This document shows positions 35,001 through 46,252 of a DNA stretch of 64,000 bases, in pieces. This DNA is from Galaxea fascicularis (Eukaryota > Cnidaria > Anthozoa > Scleractinia > Euphylliidae). Below the pieces are notes generated by a model that worked only from the letters and a program-made list of their open reading frames with translations, did no database searches and was not told the origin of the DNA. The first letter of the stretch is position 1, and every line of letters starts with the position of its first letter. Both the position numbers and the translations under genes were made by a program. The DNA lies in NCBI GenBank assembly GCA_948470475.1, contig OX419339.1, positions 16,484,863 through 16,548,862 of the forward strand. The letters are read 5' to 3'.

Positions 35001-36890
35001 ACTAGCGCATAAGCATAAGCATCAGCATAGGTGCAAGTGAGAACAGCAGTGACATAAACATATGCATAAGCAGAAACATAAGAATGAACCCAGTTATTTG
35101 CCTTATGCTGTTTTCACTAGTAACACTCTCAATATTAAAGGATATTAAAGCATAAGAACAACAAAAACACAACTGGTTCATTAATGCTAATGAGCCACTT
35201 AAAACTAGGAACAGATGTTTTACTCACCAAAAGAGTATCCAAGGCATCGATCAAGGTCAACGAATAGCTGAAAATATTAATTTTTAAAATTCTTTGAACT
35301 AGTTTTGTTATTAAGAAAAATAACCTTCCATTCACCTGCATTTACAAACACTTTCAAGCATTAGGCTTAACTATACAATAGACTTAAAGACAAATGCTGT
35401 CTTTATTAAGCAAACGCTTTTTTTTTTTTGCAATGTCAGTCACCCACATGAGGTTTCACTCAACTCACTTGCTGCCTGCCATATCTAGTTGTAAATACAT
35501 GTAGGGCCTCCTAAGAGGTTAGAAAGACCAGCAAAGGTTCTTGGGCACAGATGTTCAGCCCATCACCCAGCAACTACTGCTACTTCCCAGCAGGTGAATA
35601 ATACAAACATGTATACCGAGAATATGAATATGGCCTATTGAGGATCACACTACAGTAGGTTGAAATCATTTTAATCTGAATCTCATTTTGACCTACAACG
35701 TAACATAGTACATCTTTCACTCCCAGTAATGTAGTTACATTTACTGAAGTAGTACTTAAACGATTTTCAAATCTCACCTTCCCCAGGTATCTTGGCCACT
35801 GCATGACAAAGGCCTTAACTCATCATAAGGATAAGCATATTGGAGATAACTGTCATAGCCATGGTAAAACATAGCTTTTGTCTTGAGTCTAGCAGAAAAG
35901 ACAATGTGCCATAAAAACTAAGCAAGTCATATGCCTCAGATTCCCTTATCTACCAATGCCCCCCACACCCTCTCTCCCAAAAAAATCCTTCAATGGCATT
36001 GACCACCCCCCTCCCCAAGTGATATATCCCTTTGGGAAAACCCGGGTCTATCTGTCTGGGACTTTAAATGGTTGAATGCTTATCCAATCAGACTGTCGCT
36101 TATATAGTTACATTGTAACTGAACAAGTATCCACCTTTGAGGACCGTGTGCTGTGTGCACGAAAATGAAGCCAGGAACTGCAATAAATTATATGAAGCAT
36201 AAAACTTAGGCTTTTGTGGGGAACTGATCCAATTTACTTTTATTCAGCAGACTGGAGACCAGGAGATTGACACTCTGTTTCCGGGAGACCCCTGGATAAT
36301 CTGGGTGAGTTGGCATATAATTATGTTGCAGGTCATTTGGTTCTTCAGGTTAATTTGTTCAGACCTAGGTTATTTTGGCTTAATCTAGGTTAATCTGTTC
36401 CAACCTAGGTTAATAAGTTAAATGTTTGTTCTAACCTAGGTTGTTTGGTTGTCTTCGAATCTAATGTTTATGTTGTCATATGCAACTATGTTGCAATTTA
36501 TGAAAAGGCGCAGTCCCTTAATATGTATCTTGCCTTAGATATGCACTTGAATGTTCTCAAGACTATACATTTCTGAAAATTAATGTCCCATTTCATCCGG
36601 ACTATTTCCTTAGGGTTCAGTATTAAGGTAAGTAGTGGGGTAAGCTGCATTGAATCCGATAATCAAAGGCATCTGCTCTGAAAAAAGTCGTCATTCATCA
36701 CAGCTACTAACAGCTACATGTACATGTTTCTTAACAATTGAGAAGTGTGACCACACCACAATATTGTCACAGCATTTATATTTGATTTTAACACCCACCT
36801 GTATCTCTCTATCTCATCATTCGTCATACAGTTTCCAAAAGGGAGAAAAAGGACCAAGAAACACAACGAAACAAACTTGTCGTGACACAT
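29003..36890 (-). CDS. EDEM2: ER degradation-enhancing alpha-mannosidase-like protein 2
   Basis: Eleven exons join in frame: 36799-36890, 35778-35888, 35228-35267, 34232-34337, 33785-33910, 33056-33193, 32581-32654, 32193-32334, 31374-31498, 30497-30763 and 29003-29461, giving 560 codons including the stop (559 aa); all introns are GT-AG. It is a GH47 family protein of the ER lumen that trims mannose from misfolded glycoproteins for ER-associated degradation. A hydrophobic signal peptide fills residues 1-20 ([13 protein letters not shown]). GH47 landmarks are intact: DELRPL in exon 2, [11 protein letters not shown] in exon 8, LRPELIES in exon 10, and the calcium-site FNTEAHP in exon 11, which carry the conserved acidic residues of the family. 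The shape and the [12 protein letters not shown] tail fit EDEM2 rather than EDEM1 or EDEM3 (no protease-associated domain). I chose the ATG at 36890; the frame extends upstream without an ATG. Head-to-head with the coiled-coil gene at 37291. Confidence 0.93.
29653..29809. mobile_element. 157-bp MITE with 22-bp inverted ends
   Basis: TTATCACTAAAGGGCAAAAT on the left mirrors ATTTTGCCCTTTAAGTGATAA on the right. The internal part carries ctgattggct. It lies just upstream (gene sense) of the EDEM2 last-exon acceptor at 29462. Confidence 0.75.
29814..29937. mobile_element. 124-bp foldback element
   Basis: GTAATCGCATG (29814) mirrors CATGCGATTAC (29927), with a second inverted pair inside, aaggattaat and attaatcctt. 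It starts 4 bp after the previous element. Confidence 0.65.
30413..30480. mobile_element. Short foldback of the 'gcggcttat' family, copy 1
   Basis: GTAGATAAGCCGCAACC on the left is an imperfect inverted copy of GGTGCGGCTTATACACCGG on the right. It ends 17 bp from the donor site of EDEM2 exon 10 (30497). A second member is at 32403. Confidence 0.6.
31251..31332. repeat. Inverted repeat in an EDEM2 intron
   Basis: ggaaaatttcaaacctcggc (31251) is mirrored by gccttagtttgagattttcc (to 31332). Upstream at 31093 is a ctgattggct motif, so the whole of 31076-31332 may be one decayed element. Confidence 0.5.
32403..32471. mobile_element. Short foldback of the 'gcggcttat' family, copy 2
   Basis: CTCGCAGATAAGCCACACCT and AGGTGCGGCTTATCTGCGAG are inverted copies with one mismatch. 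Same family as 30413-30480; here in EDEM2 intron 7. Confidence 0.7.
32771..32849. repeat. 79-bp near-perfect hairpin in EDEM2 intron 6
   Basis: The left half (from agttggtttgtac) and right half (to gtacaaactaact) pair along nearly 38 bp around a 2-4-base centre, including ctgtttaagacacatg with its exact complement. Confidence 0.7.
33421..33599. repeat. Direct duplication of a 54-bp segment
   Basis: 33421-33474 and 33546-33599 match at nearly every base (tagctgtaat...ctcatgacattatga), offset by 125 bp, in the EDEM2 intron between exons 5 and 6. Confidence 0.75.
34826..34894. repeat. 69-bp hairpin in EDEM2 intron 3
   Basis: cagtgttgtatcacatctac and its inverted copy (gtaaatagtgatacaacaatactg) enclose actc-gagt arms around a short loop. 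Confidence 0.6.
34994..35122. repeat. cataag-rich segment bounded by ttttcactag
   Basis: A run of cataagcataagcatcagcata and later gcataagcagaaacataag lies between two direct copies of ttttcactag. It resembles part of a low-complexity transposon family; incomplete. Confidence 0.35.
36252..36322. repeat. Dispersed repeat, copy 1
   Basis: Matches 60953-61020 in the order gagact/gggaga, then ctctgt, then gggaga-cctggataat-c-g-gagttggcat. The two copies are 24.7 kb apart in the same orientation. Confidence 0.55.
36355..36451. repeat. Short tandem repeat of an aacctaggtt motif
   Basis: Four degenerate copies of a unit of about 25-30 bp, each with (g/t)acctaggtta or tctaggttaat, preceding the EDEM2 / coiled-coil promoter. 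Confidence 0.6.
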
Positions 36891-37290
36891 TTCGGTGGTA
36901 ACCAAGATATGTGAGATCTGGCGGATCTTCGGTGATGTTTACGATAAAATATTAATCAACAGCAAGGCCTTGCAGGCCAAATATGAGGAAGCTTCCTCGC
37001 CCAAAGGGTTGGCAAGTGACAGTCTTGTCATGAAAAATCGAGTCATTACGCAAAACGTCTCAAAAGTCCCATGACACAAAAGGAACAACTGATCTCACCG
37101 TATTCGAAGATCTTCGAAGACGTAGTTTAAAGGGGTACAACGCTAACCGCAACTTTTGGTATCGCGGGCGCTTATGTTGCTCCGTGTCAGCGGAACAGTG
37201 GTGCAGGCAAAATGGCGGTAGATTTCGAAAAGTGTGAAAGCAAATTTGCACTAATTTTGTTGTGACAGTGAGCCAGCGAACTATAACAAG
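36891..37290. promoter_or_regulatory. Bidirectional promoter between EDEM2 and the coiled-coil gene
   Basis: The two start codons lie 400 bp apart on opposite strands. The interval has more CpG than the surrounding introns and a YY1-like site (AAAATGGCGGTAG) at 37210-37220. No TATA box stands out. Head-to-head layout is direct observation; shared control is inference. Confidence 0.6.
37212..37265 (+). other. Upstream open reading frame (17 codons)
   Basis: The ATG of the YY1-like motif opens a frame of 17 codons ending in TGA, 25 bases before the coiled-coil gene's start codon. If transcription starts upstream of it, it could lower translation of the main frame. Confidence 0.4.
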
Positions 37291-40200
37291 ATGTCAGTAC
37301 CTGATATACACAATTGCCTTTATGTAAGTGTTAACTTCCGAGCAACCAGTTTGCAACTTTAATATTCATGGATAACATGTCATTATTTTGAGGTCAGCTA
37401 GTTTCTAAACATTTTGATGTTTTCTTTAGCTTTCTACAGAAAATGAACGAATAAGAAAGAAATATAAGAAACTTGCGAAGACGAATGGTCAGTTGGAAAA
37501 AGAACTAAACGAACTTAAGGAACAGTTTCGAAACAATGAATTGATGCAGACGATCACGAGGAGGTAAACAGAAAATCGTTAGTTTTAAGCTGGGCAGCTT
37601 ATCACCCTCTCTTTAAGAGAAAAATTGTTTCCTTCTCTTTTGTGCCATTTGTATGAAAATTCAGTAAACTGAAGTAATAGGTGTGTTGAAGATGGGGTAA
37701 TTTTGTGCATGTTGGTGCTTGCCCGTAGCCTCAAATTTGAAAACGAGGCGCAGTAAGGGGGGGGGGGGGGGAGGATGTGGGGATTGGGAGTGGACCGTAT
37801 ATACATACATACACAGAGTCTGTAGTTTGCAGTCTGCAAATGTTAGACACCAATGCCAAATCAGGTTTCTTCAGAATTGCTTCAAGCTCCAAGCTGCTAA
37901 TTTCATCCCAAAACATTGGTAGTGTTTACACCAGGGAAAAAGCAAGGTCAGGAATATTTCACATCAAGTACATTTTTGATACTTAAAGTAAATGTTTCTG
38001 TTCATATGATTGGACCTTGGTGGTTGATGGGGGGCGGGGGCATCATCCAACCCCTCCATCCTACAGGCCTGTGGTGTTGTAGGCCTGGGATGGAGGAATG
38101 GGGCATGACTTTCAAATTTAGTGCGCCATATAGTAGAATACAGCCTGCAAAATTGACCAATCACAGTGTGTGTACTAACTGAGAGATATAATAAAATATG
38201 TTTAAGCCCTAATTGTCGTCACCTTTTATGTTAAATTTTCCACTTATCCAAGTGTACAAGTTCAAACTGATGATAGGAGGTCAAGATCAGCTGGTGGAGT
38301 AATCACAACAAGAGGCCAGGCTGGATCAATGTCACAACTGACTCAAAGCAACAGATCAAAGAAACCAGTTGATGAACAGTTTGAAAGGACAACAAAGTTA
38401 GTTTTGGATTACTTAATAGGGACCTTCAGATTTGAGTACGAGTACGAGATTGAGTACGAGTACGACTTTTCAAATCTTGTTTGCGTGCTTTAGCTGATCA
38501 CTAGTGACATCAATCTTGTTTCTACAATCTCCTGATCTGCTGGTAAGTAACAGGGAAGAGTGAGGGTTCAGGGAAGGTGACTGGTTGGAAATTAGAAATT
38601 CGTACTCGTACTCGATCTCGTACTCGTACTCAAATCTGAAGGTCCCTAATAACCCAAGGAAGGGGAGTCATTTCTTTGTAAAAGTGTTGGGCTTTGGAAG
38701 GATGCCAGAAAAAATATAAGTAGGAATCCTCAACTGAAGTCATAGTGAAAAAGTTATTTTTCCCCTTTAAATGATGTTATAAGCAGACTGAAGTAGGTTT
38801 CCCAACCCTCTGGTTTAAGCCAGCATGATTCTTGCAGTGGCTGTTTGAAATTTTAACATCAAATGCTTCCAAACTACAATTTTCAATGTGAAAATGCTAG
38901 CACTGCTATCATCTTTCAGGGCTGTTATTAGCACCCAGCAAACATTACAATCATTACAGCTGGTTACTAACAGTGAAGCTAGCTGACTGCAAACATCATT
39001 GAAGGAGATCATTTTACCAGCCTGCATCCACAAAGGTTCATGAAAAGCCTACCTTTACAAGGACAGGGTTGTTTTAGAAGCCGGGACCTGGGTACCCGCC
39101 TTTGCTGTTTAGGTATTGAAAAGGGCAAGCCAAAGAAACCTTAGGGGTACCCGCCTATTTAGAATCCTATACCCTCCTATTTCTTCAATTGATGAAACCC
39201 CTGCAAGGATGCCCCCATCTTTATTCCCTAAAGGAATTTTGCTCAATAAAGAAGAGGATGCATTACATTTTGCCTTTTTGGTCTCTTTTAATTGTTTTTT
39301 AACTGAGCTTGTTTGGACAAGCCTAGTAATTTAATGACTGGGTAATTATCATTCATTATTTTCCACCAGGATGTTGTCTATGCATAATAACCTGATGAAG
39401 AGGTACCAAAAAGAACTTAAGACTAACACAGCACAGGTGGAGCAAATTACCACTCTAAGTGTGAGTTCTAAAGACTCAATATTCATCTTAGTTCATACAC
39501 GCTCAAACATTATTGTTAGCACAAATTGTGTACTAAAAATACTCCTTTTGTATTTACATTGATTTCTGAAAAAACTATTAATAATTTAGTACTTATGGCC
39601 ATATTCACCTTCTTGCGCAGAGCATTAAGGTAAAGGGTAAGGGAATGAAGTATTTACATGTATGTTTAGGGTTGTCAAAAGTAGCTGGCAGATGGTGAAA
39701 ATCACCGCCAACTTTGAGTACCTGGCCGGCTACTCTGTTGGGGTATTCATCATTTGGATTCTTTAGTCATGCTTCTGTGTAAGATGCCAAATTGCCACCC
39801 ACCTCAACAATAAAGCCTCTTGCTTCAAAACTTTCTGACAACCCTGTATCTTGCTTAATATAAACTATGGTGATTCTTAAAGGTTTCAGTTTGATATTGA
39901 TGTGAGCACTATGTAATTTTACAGCTGGAAAATAGAGATCTGGAAAAGAAGCTGCAAGATGCCCAAAGAAAAATTGAAGAGTTACAAAGAGAGAATGAAG
40001 CCCTCCAAACAAGAGTAAATGCAATGGGAATCAAAGATAGAATAACACCAAGCAAAAGAGGTGGGTTGAGACAATACCAAATATATTGCGCTCTTATTCC
40101 ACTAATTACTTTTTTGTAATCAAGACTCTACCAATTCTCCAACATCAACAAAATTTAGTAGGGTAACAAATAGTGAAGGCATGTTTCACAGGACAACATT

Positions 40201-41340
40201 AATTTATAATATTAGTATATATCACACAAGTGAATAGTGCTTTTCACGCATTCTGATTGGTTAACTCGGAGGTGATTAGTGAAGTACTATTCACTTCCGA
40301 GCAGCCGAAGAGAAACAAACTGACTTTCCGTTTCAGTTTCTAAAGAGGAAATTATTTGAATACACGCTAGTTATTCAGCTTGTGTGGTATATACTAAAAC
40401 AATAATTGTTTTAGTATACACCTCACTGTCAGTGAAAGTGATGGATATTTACCACACTATACGTTCACTATTCACTTCCACTTTGGTGAATAACAATATT
40501 TAATTATTACTAATTGTGAGACAAGTGTTTTTGGAGTTTAATTAACTGGCAAATTCCCATTGCTTGTGTGCACTTCATGTGGGCACTCTGCCGGACAGCC
40601 ATTTTCAGAGCAAGCAGGTAATCTAAGTGGCAGTGAAGGAAAATGCTAACGGTGTTGGTATTGTGGACAAGAGGCATTTCTTATAAGGTTTTTATCTTTT
40701 TACTCCACTAGATTTAATGGCTGATCTCCAGAGAGTTTCACAAGAGCGTGACAGACTATCCAAAGAAAGGAAAAAGTTCAAAGGTTAGTAATATTCTAGT
40801 TATCAATTTTGACTCGGTATTGTAGAACAATAATTAATTAAATTAATTATTAATTTATGCTTATTCACTAACCACAAAGCATGTGTGAATTTGATGTACA
40901 CTTTTGATGTAAATTAAATTCACTGGTTCTTTTTTTCCTCATCCAAATTAATGCAAATCATCCCTTGCAGATGAACTCAAGATGCTGGACAGGGTAAGGC
41001 TGTCTTCAGCTTTTTTTCTGTTGCCACATTGCATTACCTAGTCTTCGTAGCTGTCACTGCAAGTTTGCACAGTGGCAGTGTTTGTGTTACATAGCAGCAG
41101 CCACACTCATTTTCACAGCTCATTCATCCAAATTGTGTCTAACAAAACCACCCAGTGTGAGAAAAGTAACTTTAGATGGTCATGAGTTAACTGGAACATT
41201 TGGATCTTGTTTGTGACAGACATCCTATATATACATGCTGATATAGTTGCATCAGTTAGTTACTGCTGATAGTAACTTAGTGTCCCCTATTACTAGGCCT
41301 TACATGGCCAGCTAGAAGACTTGACACTGAAATAAAGTTT

Positions 41341-41377
<37 letters not shown>

Positions 41378-41679
41378 GTTACTGACAATAATTAAGGACA
41401 ATTAGAGAGAGGTCACAAGTGAGAATGAATTCACCTCAGACATATGGAATAATATGATTGTGATTATTATTATTATATCATCATGTTTAGGGATTCTTTG
41501 AGGAAATAGAGGATTTAAAGTATGCCCTCCAGCAGGCAGCAAGGTTAAACAGTGCTTATGAGAAAGCTTTAAGGCAGCTGTGCTCTCAGAGTGGAGTGCC
41601 CTATCCTAAAATAACTGCTACAACACCAAAACAACTACAAAGAAAACAAACAAGGTCACATGCAAGGGAATTTAGATAG
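37291..41679 (+). CDS. Coiled-coil protein with a CEP290-like C terminus
   Basis: Eight exons join in frame: 37291-37323, 37430-37563, 38253-38396, 39370-39460, 39925-40060, 40712-40783, 40971-40993 and 41491-41679 (274 codons with the stop; 273 aa). All introns are GT-AG. Nearly the whole protein is charged heptad-type sequence (KKLAKTNGQLEKELNELKEQ in exon 2, LENRDLEKKLQDAQRKIEEL in exon 5) with a Ser/Thr/Gln-rich linker in exon 3. The last exon begins GFFEEIEDLKY and continues with a heptad region and SGVPYP. FFEEIEDLKY is, as I remember, near the end of the centrosomal protein CEP290. The protein is far shorter than CEP290 (about 2500 aa), so it is a separate centrosome- or cilium-type candidate, not CEP290 itself. 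Possible poly(A) signals AATAAA are at 42567 and 42591. Confidence 0.8.
38417..38648. mobile_element. 232-bp MITE with GAGTACGA-repeat ends
   Basis: The left end TAGGGACCTTCAGATTTGAG and its exact inverted copy at the right are each followed inward by GTACGAGTACGAGA repeats. It lies in intron 3 of the coiled-coil gene. Non-coding. Confidence 0.85.
40225..40478. mobile_element. Inverted-repeat element with CTGATTGG and an internal palindrome
   Basis: cacaagtgaatagtg (left) and cactattcacttc (right) are inverted. Inside are attctgattggttaac, a further inner copy of actattcacttccga, and a near-perfect 29-bp palindrome (tatactaaaacaa...ttgttttagtata, 40389-40417), suggesting nested insertions. 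Confidence 0.55.
41281..41377 (+). repeat. (ATC)n microsatellite, possible retroelement tail
   Basis: Twelve ATC units (41341-41377) follow gacactgaaataaagttt. Ending in AATAAAGTTT plus a simple repeat is typical of some non-LTR retroelements and SINEs; no body is recognised. Confidence 0.45.
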
Positions 41680-42631
41680 CAATAACGTAAATGCTACACT
41701 GAATGAAGCACCTTCAATGATGTCTAGAAGATATTTTCTTAACCTTTTGGAAGATTTTTTAAGACAATTTATTAGCAGTAAGCATGTTAATAACAAGCAA
41801 TGGCAAAGGTAATACTGAGGCACAGAGTCTTCAGGTTCTGATAAAGTAAAATGCTTCCATGAACCATCATGTTCTTATGGAAAGGAATCCTCCACTAGGT
41901 TTGTAAAAGAACAAACATTCTTTTGAGACCATTCTAGTCATTCTTATTCTAGGTTTTTGAATACATTCACGAAAGTGAAATGCTTTCCAAAAGAAAAAAC
42001 ACTCTGAATGGAAAAGGAATACCAGAGACCATGGTGTAGAATAGACTGGAACCAGTGCCTGAGTGTTATTACCTCTGGAATTACAGTATGTAGTAGGCTT
42101 TGTAGGCTGTATATTGTGCATATCCTGAGGACACCTTATTCCATTCCAGGGCTGTTACTATTATTTTTGAAGTAGGCAGGATACACAAAAAATAGCCAGG
42201 GATTCAAATTGCTGTGGTGAACTCAACATGCTGGTTTTATATCAAAGTATACCTCAAAATATGAGGGGAAAATCCCCAGCCCCCAGCCCTTAATGACAGC
42301 ACTGCATTCATTTTGAAATTGGAGTAGGCTCAATGCAAAACAACAAGATTACCTTGTACCCTCGCTTTAGCTTAAATTTTTACAGTGTACTGGACCCAAA
42401 AGAATATGCTCTTACCTACTTTCTAAATAGCATAGTACTTTCCTTGATGTAAATTGCTAGATAACAACATTGTCATTTCAAAAATATTTGCAATGTGGTG
42501 AGAATAAATAACTTAGAGCTACCTCATTTCAGTTTTACCACATATTGCAAACTTAGAGCTACTGACAATAAAAACATGTGATGATGCTTAAATAAAGACA
42601 ATTTCCCTTTGAATGTCCACAGTACTGAAAG
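41680..42631. other. Convergent 3' region between the coiled-coil gene and RNF166
   Basis: The two genes face each other with 952 bp between stop codons. The interval is AT-rich, has no open frame worth calling, and holds AATAAA at 42567 and 42591 for the plus-strand gene, so the 3' UTRs may overlap. Confidence 0.5.
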
Positions 42632-45600
42632 CTAACTATCTCGCAGTGACTGAGCTAGAACTTGCTGGAGAACAGCATCTTCATCTTTATCATAATCCTG
42701 TGAGACAAGGGAAGAACAAAACTTAAACAATTTGATATCTATTGTTGAATACATTTTTTTAAATTTTGAATTCAATTATTACTGATTTACCTGTGAGAAC
42801 CTGCCAGCTAGTTCACTCTTGACAAAGTGAAAACTTATAAGATACACTAAAGACAAAGCTGGTCTTACTCTAGAGCTAGGCCTTTGAACCACTCAGTGTA
42901 CCTTGGCAGCATTTGATGAGGACAGTGTTCAATGGCAGCTTTAACGACCTTACCAAAGATCTTTGGCTGATAGGAATTCACAATTTGCAAAACTGAATGC
43001 AAAATTAAGAAGAGAGAAACACAAACAATTCCAAAGTGACCAGTAAGATTTGCTTCTGGAAATAAGTAATCAAGTCTTGTACAGTGTAGCAGCTCAGCAT
43101 TACATTCCTCATTAACTGCAAGTGCACCAACAACTCACATACAACATTTTTGATAACAAGCATTATAAAAAGATAACATAATAAAATTAACAGTTGTTGT
43201 TTTGTAATACTGCTTACAAGAAAGAAACCACTAAACACACTATGCCTGAGAAAATCAAATAATGTTAACTGACTCACCACATAAGTATTATATTCAAACT
43301 TGTGTCGTAAGTTAAGATGGTGGACAAAATTACCACTTTTCTGGTTGGGATTACCCCAGGGCATACTGGCACAAATTGGACACACCTGCGTGCAACAGGA
43401 CAATGTGAAGTTAAGCAAAAATCTGCTGTTGCATGTTCATGTCTTGAATAATTTGCTAAGTTGAAACTTACCACAGACTGCATTTCATGTTTGTGATTGT
43501 TGTTTACATGTTGCAACAAGCCATTACAATCTAAGTTCGTTTGGTAACAATATGGACAAGTAAATGTTTCACGGTTCTTAGCCCTGAAACAAGATGTAAT
43601 ACAAAGCACATCAGTGAAATCCAATTTTGTATGCAAAACAAGCGTCAGCCTATCTACCTGATTGCATGACTAGTAAATGAAGATATCTTACTCTGGCCAA
43701 GGTTGTGATGTAGTTGCTACTGGAACAAACGAAGGAGAAGACATCTGTGTACACGATGCTCTGTGAGCTCTTAATTTCCGCACTGGAAACTGATTGCAAA
43801 ATAGTACAGGTATTCAACACTGGTTTTTAGTCGACATAATAACATTTTATCATTTAAGCAAGCTATCCTGATCTGTCTGTAAACACATTTTGCAAAATAA
43901 AATGCGTGGGAGACGCTGATAGGAGAGCGTGCTTGCATGCTCCACAACATCGCTGTTTTTTCTGATGAACGGTGCAGGTTTACATATCAGAAAGTAGTAA
44001 TGGTCAGATATTTCATGTTTGTATTGATTTGTGTAGTGGTCCTCAATAACCATATAATACATGTATAATATCATGTATATGTTGTGGTTCAAATTTATCT
44101 TTGGTTTAAAAATTTTCAAACCAGTTTAATTTTTGTTTTCCTTGGTCTCAGATTATGATAATGACTCTGAGACAAAGGGAAAACAAAGTTAAACTGGTTT
44201 GAAAATTTTTAAACCAAAGAAAAATTTGAACCACAACATACGTATATATTGGGAGATGTAATGAACAAAGGGATTCAAATTACCATATGGGGATTGTACT
44301 GTGTGTGTGTTTCTATGGAACACTACCCAGCGTGATAAATCGATGAACCTGATAATCAATAACAATATTACTTGATTGATATAGGTAAGCAATGACCAAT
44401 CAATGAACAAAAGATCTGTGATTTTTAATTGTCATTGATCGCCATCGGTTGTCATCAATTGTCAATGTTTGTCATCCATTAAAGCTTTCCATATTTTGGA
44501 AGGTCAAAAGTAAAATGCTCATAATGAGAAGAAATACATTGAAATGTAATTACATGACAGTTACATATGTGAACAACAATTTTTTCATCTTCTGAGCATC
44601 AAACCACTCATTCACTCCAACAGCAAAAAAAGGTTTGTGTACCTGGCTAATAGTCAAAATAACCTGACACATGTTCCCCAGGTTATTTATTTATTTAAGT
44701 CACCAGACATGTGTGCAGCCAGGAGCAGAACTACAACACTGATCAAAAATTGATTGAACACAATCAGCCTGACAGCAAATGAAAGTCAATAATAATGTCA
44801 GAATGGCAGTCAATGGCAATTTGAGAACTCAAGTGTGTGACTATCAATTGACTGACCTATGTCGAATTTTGGGTTGTTTTTTGATTTTGCTTGGACGTGT
44901 CCGAATTGTTGCATATGAACTGTAATTTGATTGTAAAACATTTTCCATTGACTTGATTTCCAATGATAATATTGTCATTGATTAATCATGCCAGAAATGC
45001 TAAAATAATAATCTCAGCTTGTACTTATCAACAAACATTGAAAATATAAGGGTTGATACAGTGTTCAAGCTAGGTTTACGAAATGAGGGGCAGAAAAATT
45101 TGCATATTGTAATGTTTTAATCGCAGATCTGTTGCATCAGCAAGTAAACTTAGGACCTGTATTTCAGTGATATGAACAAGAACGCAATTGGCTCCTTGAG
45201 ATGCATGACCATGGCAGCAGAAACGCAGCTTGTTTGAAATGCAGCTGACATGATAATGACACAGAGGGCCATGAGGAAAAACGACAGTGTGCTCAGCAAA
45301 ACGAAAGGGCGGGTATTAGAAAATGGCAGGGTGGAACGCCCTTTCGTTTAGGCCTAGCTAGAACACTGGCTGATAAAGGAGATGACGGGAGTGGGACAAG
45401 TGCATTGTTACCTGTCGATTACAACCAGGACAAGAGCTGGTACTTTGGAGGATCTGTCGCTCAATATGTACAGCCCTCGATTTCTGATGTGCATTAAAAC
45501 CAGCCCGACAGACGGGACATGTGGTAGATCCAGACATATTTTCACAAGAGTCTAGGCAATTGTCACAGAAACTGAAAGAAGAACAGAAATTCTTTGAGGT

Positions 45601-46108
45601 ACAAGCAACTAAATTTTGAGACAGGAGTAAAGTATCTAATCATTCTATAAAGAGTAAGAACCTCCTATGAGTGAGGATCGAAGTTAATATTCTGTTTTTA
45701 TATGAAGCTAGTCAGCCATTAAACTTCAGTGAGTGATAAGTTTCACTTCCGGTTATATTTCCAGGATGGTTAAAAATGGCCCTGTGTTATGTTGTTTAGC
45801 CAACCAAGAAATCTCAGTAGTTTTTAGAGAAACTTGATTGTTTTAGGAGAGATGTTAGCAATATCTTAACGTGTAAGTCCAGGATGATCGACTGTGAACG
45901 AAAATAAACTTAAGCTTAAGCTTATACATTCTCAGGAAAAACGACTAAGTCTTAGATTTTTGTTTATAATCAACATGAAGGTTTCATTTTAAGCTTACCT
46001 GTGACCGCAAGGTAGGGTGACAGGATACTCGAAAATCTCCAGACATACGGGACAGGAAAAGTTTTCTTCCGCACTGTTTGATCTTAAATTTAGACCTCCA
46101 GTTGCCAT
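42632..46108 (-). CDS. RNF166: RING-type E3 ubiquitin ligase, RNF166/RNF114 family
   Basis: Six exons join in frame: 45999-46108, 45412-45571, 43692-43789, 43472-43583, 43278-43385 and 42632-42697 (218 codons with the stop; 217 aa). Domain order is that of the RNF114/RNF125/RNF138/RNF166 group: an N-terminal C3HC4 RING (CPVC at about residues 20-23, CGHSFCDNC, CPVC), a C2HC zinc finger (CPGC...HRASC), two C2H2-type fingers (CPYCYQTN...HVNNNH and [10 protein letters not shown]...HLNLRH) and a C-terminal ubiquitin-interacting-type helix ([13 protein letters not shown]). The linker [12 protein letters not shown] resembles RNF166 most, as I recall it. The protein should transfer ubiquitin from an E2 to substrates in the cytosol. 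Start ATG at 46108, 134 bp from the divergent EXOSC7 start. Confidence 0.9.
44078..44240. mobile_element. 163-bp hairpin MITE
   Basis: tatgttgtggttcaaatt at the left is mirrored by aatttgaaccacaacata at the right; arms pair along about 70 bp (also ggtttaaaaattttcaaacc with ggtttgaaaatttttaaacc, and gtctcag with ctgagac). In the RNF166 intron between exons 2 and 3. Confidence 0.8.
45059..45368. mobile_element. 310-bp element with inverted ends
   Basis: CAGTGTTCAAGCTAGGTTTACGAAA-type left end is mirrored by TTTCGTTTAGGCCTAGCTAGAACACTG-type right end. A second inverted pair, aacgaaagggcg and cgccctttcgtt, lies at 45299-45349 next to the right end. In the same RNF166 intron. Confidence 0.6.
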
Positions 46109-46242
46109 TCTTGTCTATCAGCACAAAAATCTTCTCTGCGTATCCCCTAGACGCTGAGGAAGACTAGGGACTAGACTAACATAAGTGAGTCAGCGACCAC
46201 TTCAAAGAACAGTTAATGCGTCATGTAAGGTTGAGCTTCAAC
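46109..46242. promoter_or_regulatory. Compact bidirectional promoter, RNF166 / EXOSC7
   Basis: Only 134 bp separate the divergent start codons, so both 5' UTRs and the promoter must share this space unless there are upstream non-coding exons. No TATA box is evident. Confidence 0.6.
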
Positions 46243-46252
46243 ATGGCGGATG
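46240..46252 (+). promoter_or_regulatory. YY1-like site overlapping the EXOSC7 start codon
   Basis: AACATGGCGGATG matches the AANATGGCGGC core of YY1 sites, with the motif ATG used as the initiation codon. Known of some vertebrate housekeeping genes; here inferred from sequence only. Confidence 0.45.

Noticed and set aside
36891..36905. Earlier start for EDEM2 at 36905
   Set aside because: The codon there is TTG. The first ATG, at 36890, directly precedes the signal peptide.
46216..46242. Earlier EXOSC7 start at 46216
   Set aside because: It adds nine residues not expected for the family; the ATG at 46243 has the better context and gives the known length.
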